From positions 1,426,001 to 1,490,000 of the forward strand of contig OZ024849.1 in NCBI GenBank assembly GCA_964017145.1: a DNA stretch of 64,000 nucleotides. Direction: 5' to 3'. Numbering within the stretch: the first letter of the stretch is position 1; every line of letters starts with the position of its first letter. Below are positions 36,301 to 47,582 of this stretch, piece after piece. Origin of the DNA: Agrocybe praecox (lineage: Eukaryota; Basidiomycota; Agaricomycetes; Agaricales; Agrocybaceae). The notes below the pieces were generated by a model that saw only the letters and a program-made list of their open reading frames with translations, did no database searches and had not been told where the DNA came from. Position numbers and translations under genes: made by a program.

Positions 36301-37581
36301 CAGCGACGATGGGGCCGCGAACGAAATGTTGTGATGGAAGTGGGTGGCACTGCCACCCAGAGTCGTTCGAACCAAGATATATGGTTAACTGCAGACTTGA
36401 AATTACTGTCAATGCACCCCAAATCAGCATCCTACTCTCCTTATACGAGTTTATTTCCCGCCCGCATCGTTTCGACACCTTCACCTAGAGTTTATTATCG
36501 GTCTCTCTTTACGGTACCGCCACACACTGCATCAACCCGGGAATGGCCACCTCGACTCAGACTGGAGGAAAGATAGGGAAGGAAGTTGTGCAGGGGTGGA
36601 ATAAAGACTTCTAGTAAACAAACCACCCCATTTTGGATTGGGATTGGGGCACCGAGCGGTCAGGATAAGGATTTTGAAAAAGGTATGCTTTCTATGCTAC
36701 ATGGTACAAGTTATACACCTTTTCACCATTGATATACAGAGTTGCCTATACAGACCTTGGTATTTGCAGTATCCAGTAGAGCAGGACTCTTTATTGACGG
36801 CAGTCGCCTCTGTAGCTGTACTGGGGGCGCTGCGTTCATCCCACCTCATCGCAGTCGGACATCGTCTGTATACGCACGGCACCAAATACCGGCGCTATTA
36901 ATCAACCAAGCAGTCCCAAGCAGACAGCTCTCAAAATATGAAGATAATGCTCTAGGACGATCATACTTCCGCTTTTTTGCTGACTTATGTGCTGCCAGAG
37001 GGCATATTGGAGGGTATATGAAGCATCCGTCATGCAAAGATCAATGCCGGCTGAGGGGCAAATCATTGTATTGAGCTTCATGGAGGATTTCATGTCAACA
37101 ACCAGGACTTTTATGGGATACTACTTGGCTCAAGGTACGTTCCTCTCCATCCTGCTTCTGACTAGTTTCTCATTGTTCAAAAAGCCCTGCAACGTCGAGG
37201 AAAGCTGGGGAAAGCTAGGTATCGCTACTGTTGTAAGCAATTGCTGCGCATCCATTAACCATTTGTAATCAAATTAGTCCTAAGTAGAATTTGAAGCAAA
37301 ATGTATTGTTGTGATTTCATATCCTCAGGCGCGCAGGAGTCCGATACTTAGTCGCATCCATAGGCGAAGGAAAGAGAAGCCGATGTGCAACATGGCCAAA
37401 TACTTCCAGATATAGAATGACCACCACCAATGATGGTGATTGGTCCAGAATCCAGCAGGACATCATCTGAATGGCAGCGACGTTGTCGCAGAAGCGGCTA
37501 AGCTAGTGACACACAAACTGCTCTCATCACTTTTTTTCTTCCGCTTTCCCTGTTTCCACGCATATATTTCCCAAGCGCACG
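27331..37581. other. About 10 kb gene desert
   Basis: No frame longer than ~160 codons is found, and none has recognisable motifs or a convincing exon chain. Composition shifts repeatedly (GTAC/ACGT-rich at 27.4-29.2 kb, more AT-rich at 32.7-33.5 kb). Features I could see are nested small palindromes at 34.6-34.76 kb and coding-like but unassignable scraps near 33.63-34.16, 35.66-35.89 and 37.03-37.13 kb. It is most likely old, decayed transposon sequence. No tRNA, rRNA or long terminal repeat could be supported. Confidence 0.5.
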
Positions 37582-39177
37582 ATGCCCAAGGGGCAACGAC
37601 GCGGCGCTGCCACCAAGAATGCACAACAGCCACCAATATTGGTAGCGGAACAACCACCACAGCCAATGGGGCCCGAAGTCGCTGTGTCACCGCCCTCGTC
37701 GCCCTCGTCGACGTCGTCCATAGATGAGGATGTGTCGAACGTGAGCGAGATGTACGGAGCGGCTGGCGAAGGTTCGTACGCGATGTCGGCGTCGCGTCCG
37801 GAGTCGCCCACGATGGATGGGGAGACGGATGACAGTGTTACGTGTCAATGGGAGGATTGCGGTGTCGTTTTCACCCATCTTCCAACCCTGATAAACCACA
37901 TTCATAATGGTACGAATTCAATGTTTATCGTCTTTTCTTTCACTAAACTGATTCTTCCGCTCTAGAACATATCGGCGTTCACAAGTCCAATTACACTTGT
38001 GAATGGTCAACTTGTGCACGTCGGGGATTAGCCCAAACCTCTCGCTTTGCTCTGATATCCCATATAAGATCACATACGGGTGAAAAGCCTTTCATCTGCT
38101 CATTACCAGGTAAGTACTGTCCAAGGAGCATCCTACAACTTACTCATACATACCATGCAGAATGCGACAAGTCATTCACGCGCTCAGACGCCCTGGCAAA
38201 GCACATGCGTCTTCAACACAACATCGAGCCACCTGCTCCAGGACGGGGCGGCTCGCGCAAGCGAAAACGTGGGGCAGGAGATGATACGCCTGGGACCACC
38301 ACACCAGCAGCTGGATCGACAAGTTCCTCTATGCCGGCACATGCCAGTGGGTTCAACACATTTAAAGTGGAGCCAAACACACCCTCAGAATTGGTTCTAG
38401 ACGATGATGCTGGATTGGAATATATGAATGCGACGAAGACAAGTGCTTCTGCCAATGGACGCGGGAAAAGGGCCCCAAGACCGTCGCCATTGCAGGCACA
38501 ACATACCCCGTCGCCTAATGATCCTCTGGATGATGACGTTCAGAATATGGGACACGCAGAAGATGATGATGGGTATACATCGTCAGCGTCGGACGTTCTG
38601 CCTCCTTCACTGCAGGCCCACTTTGACGAATCGACAGGGTTGGTTATGGGACGCACACCTGCGAAGGCGATGTACTTGTTGATGAAGGCAAAACGAGATT
38701 ACGCCTTGAAAGAGAGGGAGAACCTGTTGGAACAGCTGAGAATCATGAAGAATGAAGCAAAGAAGCAGATGGATGAAAAGGACAGCGCACTAGACGCGTT
38801 GTTGAAAAATTTACTAGGGTGCGTGTACATCTCCCCAAGCACTGGTCACCTGAAATTTAGCGAAAAAAGACATAAATTCGTTCGCAATTTTTAAATGACC
38901 TAAAATGACGCGCTTCTTGAAGTGATTTCTAATAAACGTTATCTTCCTGTACAGTGAACAACAAGCTCGCGTCTTGATGATCAACGACGATGCTGCAGGC
39001 ATGAAACTACCTCCCCCTCCTCCCCCTCCGCCACACAGCGCGTACGTCCCAGAAGGACCTTCTTCGATTGTTGGAGGACACGAGAACTACAGACAAATCA
39101 GACCACCACCTTCCTTTGGCGGCATGCAAAATGGTGGTGGAAGTCGTCCGATTTCGACTGCTTCGCGCGGGAGATGA
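37582..39177 (+). CDS. iec1: Iec1-like (INO80 complex) C2H2 zinc-finger protein
   Basis: Four exons (37582-37909, 37966-38109, 38161-38818, 38955-39177) encode 450 aa. Three fingers of GLI/ZIC-like spacing lie near residues 90-185: CQWEDCGVVFTHLPTLINHI, then CEWSTCARRGLAQTSRFALI, then CDKSFTRSDALAKHMRLQH, with the linker SHTGEKPF between the last two. The split CEWxxCARRGxxQTSRFAL motif is characteristic of fission-yeast Iec1, the YY1-like subunit of the INO80 remodeller, and its fungal relatives. A basic GSRKRKRG patch after the fingers may be a nuclear signal. A coiled-coil-like region (KAMYLLMKAKRDYALKEREN) occurs near residue 340, followed by a short poly-Pro tail. Acts in the nucleus at chromatin. 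The iec1 name is by motif resemblance only. Confidence 0.75.
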
Positions 39178-39440
39178 TAGTTGTTCAAGCTTGGGTTCGA
39201 ACTTTGAATTTGGAACTTTTCTTTTTCTTCTTCACGACTTCACGCGGGAGAATTGACGCTGCTCCTGATGTATTAATCTCGATTCTCAGATCGCTGTCTT
39301 GTTTTATTATTCCTTTCTTTTATTTCTTATCCTTCTCTCTGTATATAGTGTATGTATTCTGTTAGCATTTAATTCTAATGGACTTGAATTGGTCCATGAA
39401 GAGGTACCCAAACAGTCGTTACAACTAACACTATTTTAAG
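39178..39440. other. 3' flank of the Iec1-like gene
   Basis: T-rich 3' UTR-like sequence leading to the TTAA-flanked element. Confidence 0.4.
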
Positions 39441-39444
39441 TTAA

Positions 39445-40973
39445 AATGGGGGTCGGCAACGTCACACAGGCCCGTGGCGGGCAAATGTCACACTATGTCA
39501 CACAGCCCGTGCCAAAAGGTGGTACACAACTTGTTCCGCTCGTATCTCATTGAGTTCTCATTCAAATTGCTTCAAATTTTGATGCATAAAATTTTGTTTC
39601 ATTGTAGTAGTACATATATTACCCTAATATAATTTTAAAAGGCTAATTACTATCAAACCCCGTATATATACTCCTATATAATGTTTGTATACTACTTATA
39701 ATCAGTTATCTTCCCAGCTACTTGATTCATCATCACTCAATAACTGGTCTAATTCATCAAATGCTTTCACATCCTCATCTTTTACGGTGTCTGTGAGTGA
39801 CATGGTTGAAATTCACCTTTTGATTTTTGATTGTAATTATTGGCTTGCTGGCTATCACATGATGTTTACTTTTCCGCTACTCTAATGATTAATCTACCCT
39901 CTGGTACCGTGGATTGACCTGATACAGTGCAAAGACATATAATATACATACCACAGCCTTATATACCGTTTCTCAATTCAGTTGCGCTCACTTTCACCGA
40001 CATTTTGCGCTTTTGAAATGTTTTCGGCAATGTCCGATAAACGCATCACCACGCGCGTCAATGCACGCGCACTGTGCGCTCGCTGACGGCATTACTTTGC
40101 TAGCCGAAAGAGACAGTATCCAGACCTCAGTTTGGGCGTAAAACTGCCGGAAGAATATTTTATTTACTATATAATCAATCTATAGGTTCACACAGCAAGG
40201 TATCAGCAAGGTTTTGGAGATCTGCTTCAAAAATAGGCCAAGCAAGGGCTAAATCTACGAAATTTCACATATTTACCTGCATGAAGAAAGCTACGGGGGC
40301 TGCCACACGGTTTGACGTTGTATCACAGTAAAAATACGGTGTCAAAATTGTATGAGTACTCTAAAGTTCTTATCTGCAATATATAAGACTCATTAGGAAT
40401 ATTTTTATCCCTTTCGAGGGGGTATTTTGGCGCCTGGAGCAGTATTTCGCTATAGGCGTCCCCAGATGGCGTTATCGCGGCCCCTGTCACTAAGAAAACA
40501 TTTTTTATTATTGAAAATGGAACTTTTGTTCAGAACAGATTCATTTTTCCTCTTTCCTTTTATGGAAAACAGCGCTTTTTCTTGCGAGATCTGAAGATCG
40601 GAGAAACGGAGAAAAAATCGGTCTGAAGCATTTCAAAGATATATTGTTATAGAGCATTTTATCCCCGCAAAAGTAGTCCTAGAAACGACTTCCTGTTAAG
40701 TTCTATTCATTACAATGTCCCCCTGCCAAAAATGCACCGGTTTTGGCAGGGAAAACACCAATAACTCCTATGTACTACTAACTATTTGATTTCTTACTTA
40801 GTTAGGTACTTTAATACATTCTTATGGGTCATTACTACAATCTCAAATCGTTAAATCGACCTCAGAACCTGTATACGCTCAGTGCCGCGCGTGGGTCACT
40901 TTTATCGAGCGATCAATCGTGTCACGCGCAACATTTTGGTACAGCCGCTTAGCGGCAATTGCCGACCCCCATT
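39445..40973. mobile_element. Non-autonomous DNA transposon flanked by TTAA (piggyBac-type target)
   Basis: The ends AATGGGGGTCGGCAA (39445) and TTGCCGACCCCCATT (to 40973) are perfect 15-bp inverted repeats and are bounded by TTAA on both sides (39441-39444, 40974-40977). TTAA duplication is the hallmark of piggyBac-like elements. On the minus strand near 39700-39800 a short frame MSLTDTVKDEDVKAFDELDQ continuing through LLSDDESSSWEDN looks like an acidic N-terminus such as those of piggyBac transposases, and it ends in a stop. No DDD catalytic core is present, so the element is a deleted derivative. TTAA could alternatively be part of longer inverted repeats, since TTAA is itself palindromic. 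Confidence 0.7.
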
Positions 40974-41105
40974 TTAAGAAGTTGTCGATGCTTGTTAAGC
41001 CACGCGATTTCTGACTTCCATCTTTGGCAAGGCGCTTTGAATCTTTCTTCTTACACCCTCATAACATCTATCCTTCAGAACACGTCAAGGACAAAATACT
41101 AAATC

Positions 41106-42694
41106 ATGAGCACACCATACTCATCCTACAGCGTCTTGAACAGTAATAATACTTCTTCAACTTCGTCAACGTTCCCAGCAACTCCATCGCAAGCCACACC
41201 ATCTCAAACACCAGCTGCAGCAATCTCGACACAGTACACGGCCGTATTCGACTCGAACTCGCTGCAGAGTCTTCCTAAGACACCCACGCCTGCGGGGCGC
41301 GGTAGGCCTCGAGGAGGAGGCGGTGGTGTATTGTTGAATGGCGGAACTGGCAGTGGTACGGGAGCTAAACGCGGGAGGAAGCCTAGAGGGGGTGCACCGT
41401 CGGGTGGGGAGGCATCGTCGTTTATGACGACCACGTTTAGTGCCTCAGCAAGCCCGCCACATAATAGCACTCCGTTGACTTTTGGAACGACTACGACTGC
41501 TTCGACGAGTACTACTTCTGTTGGTGCCAATGCGAACGCGAACGCGCAGTATCCAAGAGTGCATTGGGCTATGCCTGGAAACTCATCAACTACAGTGGGT
41601 AGTGGGAGTCCAGTCGGTGCAGGTGAAAGCGCGAACGGGGTGGATGCTGTTGGTAATACGAACAGCAACAACAACGGTGAAGGCAGTTCGTCTTCTGCAG
41701 CTGGGAGGCCAGGTACACCATCAGGATCAGAAAACCGGCCAGAAACACCTTTGTCGTACTCACCTCCTTCTGTGGTCATCGATCCCGCATTGACAGGCCT
41801 AGGAGGGACTGTGACTTCCTCTTCTGGGGCTGTTGCTTCAACAACTCTCGCATATACCCCTACAGTGAACGGTGGTGGCTCTGGCAGTCGGCGAGGGACA
41901 CCGCTGCCGGATGGGTCTGGTGGAAGCATGATTTTGCCTGGTAGTCGGGGTGCATCTGTGCAGCCTTATGCAGTTGGTGCTGCAGGGGGCGCGGGAGGTA
42001 GAGGAGGAGATGATGAGGCTGAGGGAGACGATGAGTTGTTGCCTGCTATGGCGGACGATGATTATTCTGCTCAGTTGTCGTGGCAAAGCCAGTCAAAGGA
42101 TAATTTGAAGTACGTCAAAGTATACATCCTTTCTTTGCAAAAATGCTCATTCGATTTCTGCGATTTTAAGAGTGTTGATGGATAACTTGAGTCCGGCACA
42201 GTATGACAGGTTTGAGGCTTACAGACGGCATGCCCTTCCTAAGCAGGCCGTTCGAAAGGTGAATGATATATCCTCTTTGTCGATGTAGCGGATATTGACC
42301 ATTTTCTATTCCTTCTCTTTAGGTGATACAACAAACACTGGGTCAACAGGTATCACAACCCGTAGCTCAGATAATTGCTGGTTTCTCAAAGGTCTTCGTT
42401 GGCGAAATTGTCGAGAAAGGTGAATATTTTCCTTGTACAGGCCCAGTGCATCGGTGGTGGTAGTGTGAGCTGTCATTCACCGCGCGGCTCTTTTTTTTTT
42501 CTATATCTTTTATGAATTCTAAGTCTAATCATCTTTCTTTTCCGTCTATAGCCCGCGCCGTGCAGACCAGAAGAGGGGAAACTGGGCCTCTGTCTCCCGA
42601 TCACCTTCGAGAGGCTTATAGAGCTTACCAAGAAGAAACGGGTCGTGTGGGTTCTGCGAGACCCCTACGAGCGAAGAAGTTATTCGTTCGATGA
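41106..42694 (+). CDS. TAF11: TFIID subunit TAF11 (TAFII28 histone fold)
   Basis: Four exons (41106-42109, 42171-42258, 42323-42419, 42552-42694) encode 443 aa. The C-terminal ~105 residues carry the TAFII28-like histone fold: LSPAQYDRFEAYRRHALPKQ, then VIQQTLGQQVSQPVAQIIAG, then SKVFVGEIVEKARAVQ, then GPLSPDHLREAYRAYQEE. In yeast and animals TAF11 pairs with TAF13 within TFIID and contacts TBP/TFIIA in the nucleus. The N-terminal ~330 residues are Ser/Thr/Gly-rich low complexity with two AT-hook-like pieces, RGRPRGGG (about residue 62) and KRGRKPRGG (about residue 85), which is unusual but common in expanded basidiomycete TAFs. An acidic run DDEAEGDDELLPAMADDD precedes the fold. The histone-fold exons are small, and intron phases agree throughout. 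Confidence 0.92.
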
Positions 42695-44130
42695 CGTGCA
42701 GTTGTTGGATTTTTTTCTCCTTATATTATTGTTGCCTTCTTGAACGTTGATTGTACTTTATTACGTGTGTATCATTATTCTGTTTGGTATGTCGCTCTTT
42801 TCTTTTTATCAATCTGCACACCTTTGTTATGGTGATCATGTTCTAACTTGTCTTCAGAGGATTCTGAGATCTTAAAAGTGCAAAATTTGCTCCATGCATG
42901 CCTTACTATGAAAATTATCCCTGTACTCACCATTTTTGAAAATCGTCGGAATCTCATAATCCAACTTTTGTAATCGGCCCCGACTGGACGATTATCATGC
43001 GAAATACAGCCTTGAACGTTGAAGGCTGAAGAAGACTGGACCTTACACAAATCGATTTTCACCTGCTAAGGTTACCTACGCCCCCCTTAACCAACGTTTT
43101 GACTCCAAATCTTCAGAGTCCTATGACCCTGTCATCCGGTGGTCTGTTTTCCTAGCGATGTGGTTGAAACTTTGAAAACGTTAATCCTTGAACATATCTT
43201 CTTCTCCTTACACATTGGTTTTCACCTGTCAAGGTGCCTGCCTATATCTGCGTTTCTGGTAGTGACGTTGTATGCACTACTCGAATCGCATTCTGGTTCA
43301 ACTGGACGTCTAGGGTCCTGTGACTTTGTCATCGGACTCAGTTTCCTAGACATGTGTTTGTGCATGCACTGACATTGCTGCGTCTCGTCCATCACATTCG
43401 TTGGGGCTGCGATGTTCTATATTCAGGTGGGTGATTACGAGTAGTCTTGGGGAAGGCTGGTCTTCTTCGCTAACGTATTTTTGATGGTTCTGAGAGAAGG
43501 AAAAACATGGGAATGGAATGACTTTTTTCTTATGTTTCTGTTATTATGCGATCGAGCTTAAGTGAGAAATTGTTGTTGGAGTCGTTTTTTGTGTGTGCCT
43601 TGTCTTTCTTTTTTCTTTTCTTTTGCAAAGCGCGAGCGAAAGGATTACCTAGTGCGCCACCCAAGGTCCCATTTCTCTTCTTTCCTCGTTTCTGGGTTAT
43701 TTGGTGGCAATAAGTAATTGACGCCAATCCTATCCCATGCCGGCGCCCGACTTGTCTATTTTTAGACATGTCGGCCTGGCTCTTGTCTAAATTAGCATTC
43801 CTCTTTCTGAGACTTTTGCTCTTGGAAGAACGCTGTGATATCCTAAAGGGCGCCGACAAAGACATTTGATTCTCGATAAAACCCCGTTATGCTCAGCATA
43901 AAAGAATGAATTTTCTCGTTTCAATTTACCTTGCGATTCTTATTTTATTCTTCGAATCTCGAGTTGTCAATTCTTCCTCACAGCTACTTGTTTATCGGGA
44001 CCTGAGGCGAGTGCTACTATTCCTCTTGGTATATCTTAAGGAATTAATCGGTGTTTAGCACTTTTGATTACTCGCCATCGAACAACGAGCACTCTTCGCC
44101 TTTCGACAATCGACCTACGGAACTAGGACT
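42695..44130. other. Intergenic with a diverged ~160-200 bp tandem repeat
   Basis: Two units share CTTACACA..TTTTCACCTG..AAGGT (43045-43075 and 43206-43236) and GTCCTGTGAC..TGTCATC..TTTCCTAG (43115-43155 and 43313-43352). No gene is supported. Confidence 0.45.
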
Positions 44131-46187
44131 ATGAACACTTCTTCCAAGTTCGATGCGGTCAACGACCTTTTTCAGCACTTTCTAACGCGACTGCCTGTCC
44201 TCAAGGGTAGACAGGTTGATGGAAACTCATTAACACCCCCCACTACAAGCCAACTTCTTGACAGGCTTAGTCAAGTTCGAGTTACCCCCGCCAGAACCAT
44301 CCTAGGCGCCATCCTCTGCTGGATAGTGATCGTTCGCTTCTTCCGGTGGAGGATGTATAATTCTGTTCATCGGCGGTATAATGATAAGTGGGTGAGGGAC
44401 GAAAATGGGAAGTTGACCATTGATATAACTCCGGAGGAGGCGCAGGCGATTATGAAACCATTGGTGGGGTATGATATGTCAATGCTTTTGAATTATGCTG
44501 TGGCGTTTGCGTTGTTTAAGACTTATGGGATTGTAAGTCTTATTTTTACCTTGGCTGTTTCTTTTTTTGCTGCGTTATAGATTATTGATGCTGGTGATAT
44601 CTTTCTATCGGTGAATACAGCCGTCTATTTCGAAACTGCTCTGTGCGACGAAGGAACTCAAGTCCGAGCAAACCATCGCCAAGCGGTACGCTGATGTACG
44701 TCCCCTCATACCCATCGCACAAGTTTATTCCATTGACAAAATCATCACGTCACTAGACTGAGTTGCTCATATGTGAGTTTTTCTTCTTAAAGACTTACAA
44801 CATCTTCACTAAGATAAAAATTTGACAGCGACATGGGCGGCATGCCCAATCTCCGGGTTCCGCGATCAGTCTTTCGCCAAAGTCAACAAACCAGGGCCCG
44901 ACCAGAAACCCGCAGAAGACCCGAGAGCAATGATCGCGCTGGCCAGGGTAAACTATTTACATTCGAAATATAAGATTGTGCGTATGCACATCATTCATCT
45001 TTGTTTCGAATGAGCTTGCTCACCAACAACCATGATATCATTCATCGGATTACTAGTCTAATGATGATTTCCTTTACACTCTTGCACTGTTCGCTTTGGA
45101 AGGCGATGTGAGTTCATATTTACACCTCGTTTCCATTCTAACAAGAAAGTAGATTTGGGTAAAACGTTATGGATGGCGAGAGCTTTCACCTCTCGAAAGA
45201 CATGCAAGTTACGTTTTCTGGGCTGAGATTGGGAGGAGGATGAATATAGATAATGTCCCAGATAGCTTTGAGAGTCTGAACGATTGGGCAAGGCTACGTT
45301 CCCGGCGAAGTAATTGAAGATGGTTAATTACTTATTTGTACAAACAGGAATACGAAAAGGTTCACATGGTACCTGCACAGACAAATCACGACCTAGCGGA
45401 GTACACCCTGGACGAATTGTTGTCGGCTACTCCGGACTTCCTTTGGTTACGAGGTTTAGGTAAGAGAGTGGCGATCTGCCTTATGGATGATATTGTCAGG
45501 GAGGCGATGATGTGGGTCCTCTCCGTTGCTAAATATATCCGGATATTTTTGACATTTCTTTTTCTAAATGAAGGTACCCGAAACGGCCATGGATCCTCCA
45601 CTCATTACTCACCGCATTTCTCCGGTCGATTCATTATTTTGAGAGGTGTTTCCTACTCCCGCGCAGAAAACCTAGAGTCGGCGTAAGGACTGACCTTCCG
45701 AAACCCGGGGAGTATAGTGACTCCTTGATGCTCCGATTGCATCCTAACAAGTGACTACATTAGTTTGTACGACTTGTTGTTTTTCTTTTTTCCTAACAGA
45801 TAAACCTATAGGTGGGCGTCTAGGCCCTGGTACAAACCAGAACCTATAACTTGTGTTGGTCGTTGGCGAGACCATTCCTTGGTCGCAATTGGCTATTATA
45901 AAGAACTTCCTGGGCCTCAGTAAGTTCTCCAAAAAGTTCACAACAATATCAAGCACCTCATCTTTTCTGGTCAGCTTGAAAAGTGAAGGATACCGTATCG
46001 AAGAGATGGTATGTGTTTTATGGTGTTCCGAAATCCACGCCATGACGATCACTCAATTGTGATTTTCCATTAGGGTCCATCTAAATACGAGAACGACGGA
46101 CACGAGGAGGTTATGCGTCAGGCTGCCGCCCTTCTAGGGTGCCCCATTGCTTCACCGTGGTCCAGGGATCGTCAGCGCGCAAACTAG
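44131..46187 (+). CDS. mpaB-like (DUF2236 / rubber-oxygenase fold) membrane-anchored oxygenase
   Basis: Eleven exons are proposed: 44131-44532, 44621-44695, 44757-44772 (16-nt microexon, TELLIS), 44829-44977, 45057-45107, 45153 to about 45308, 45348-45511, 45574-45750, 45812-45919, 45975-46008, 46074-46187, for about 481 aa. Motifs in order: an N-terminal membrane anchor TILGAILCWIVIVRFFRWRM; a second hydrophobic stretch LLNYAVAFALFKTYGI; AKRYADTELLISTWAACPISGF; DPRAMIALARVNYLHSKYKI; NDDFLYTLALFALE; GWRELSPLERHASYVFWAEIG; MVPAQTNHDLAEYTLDELL; KRVAICLMDDIVREAMMYP; RPWYKPEP. These match the ER-bound oxygenase mpaB family (haem-dependent, oxidative cleavage of prenyl chains in mycophenolic acid synthesis). 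Substrate here is unknown, and no biosynthetic cluster surrounds it. The exon 6/7 junction lacks a GT donor in the right phase (one base off), so a frameshift is possible. Confidence 0.78.
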
Positions 46188-47582
46188 ATGATCATAATAG
46201 GAAATGTAGTTAGTAATTCGGAGATTGTAAGATACGAATGTGCCAAGTGAGGATAGCACTCAAAGCAGGTGATTTTACTTTAAGAAATGTAGCTAACAAT
46301 ATCGAGGATTGTAAGATATGTATATGTCAATTTTTAATTATAGAAATTCTCACCGCAATCCATACACTAACTGCTATGCTTCATTCTGAACTTGTGGAGC
46401 GTCCAGCTGTGCTCCACATTTAGCGCCGGGGCGCTGATGGGATGGCGCCTCTGATTATTTTTAGATACAGTTTCAAATGACACTCGGAATCGCACATACC
46501 ATGGCAACATTAAAAATGAGTATACATGGCCGAAAGAAACGCACGACTTGGGAACTGTACACCAATAGGTATGGATTAAAGACTACATATATTGATTGAT
46601 ACATCAAATATGTAGCAGGAAAGTGGAAGGTGGAATCGGCTCATCCTATGCTATGTACATACTATGTAAGCGCCCATGATCAGTGATCACGGAATACCTT
46701 GTTATTCTGACAGACGAAAAATTAGCAGCAGCCAGCCAATGAATAGATAGAATGAGATAGAATAAACAACTGGCAGAATCGGCCATCCTACCAAACTTCT
46801 TGTAGCCTTAAGGACCGGTTTGTCTAGATTGCTAGATTGATTCATGATTCATAATTTCAGAGCATATGTAGAGTCTTACCGCACGTATCCAAACCCAGAG
46901 GCCAGATGGTACGGTACAGCTACCCGCAGAGAACCCCCGTATCGTTAATGGGTAGTGTACAGGTACGGGTCACAGCTATGTAGCCTGCTGCTGCCCGCAG
47001 TGCTCGTATCCAGTTTCATTTCTTGATCAATGAAGCGTATTAACTCAACAAGTCCAGGTCCCAACTTTGATGATCGTGCGCACTGCATGATGATGAAGAT
47101 TATATGATTAAATCAAGATCAAATAGTAAATACCAGTCAACTTTCAAGTACGGCGGCATATATATAAATCATAAATGATCCAAAAATGATCATAATAAGT
47201 AGTAAGTAGCGATGATGTCGAAGTTGAAAGAAAGGCCGCAACCTACCACTGGATTTGCCACTCATGGCAGTTGAGTGGACAATGCTATACCTATGATTCC
47301 TAGTTTCATCTTTGTGATAAAGGTCTGAAGAGTACTGCATCCCGCAGGCGGTGACGAATTTTTAATTAGTCATCAGTGTCTATTAATAGATGACAATGCC
47401 AAGCACAGCCTACAGCACAAATAAAACCCACACAGTGGCTCTTTTAGGGGGGAGCGACAACAACCATGCAACCTTTTGTTTAGCTAACGCCATCACGACA
47501 CTTTCCCTTTCCCCCCGTTTCTCGCCACTCCAAATATTGAGTCCGCGACTCTCATCTTACGCATTGAATATACCCCGCCGAA
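46188..47582. other. Intergenic
   Basis: A short diverged direct repeat (GATTGTAAGATA(C/T)G.ATGTG.CAA near 46225-46243 and 46306-46329). No gene on either strand. The 5' flank of the TVP38-like gene is at the end. Confidence 0.4.

Noticed and set aside
36638..37268. Frames at 36638-36901 and 36987-37268
   Set aside because: Short, without a family signature or consistent splicing into the gene at 37582.
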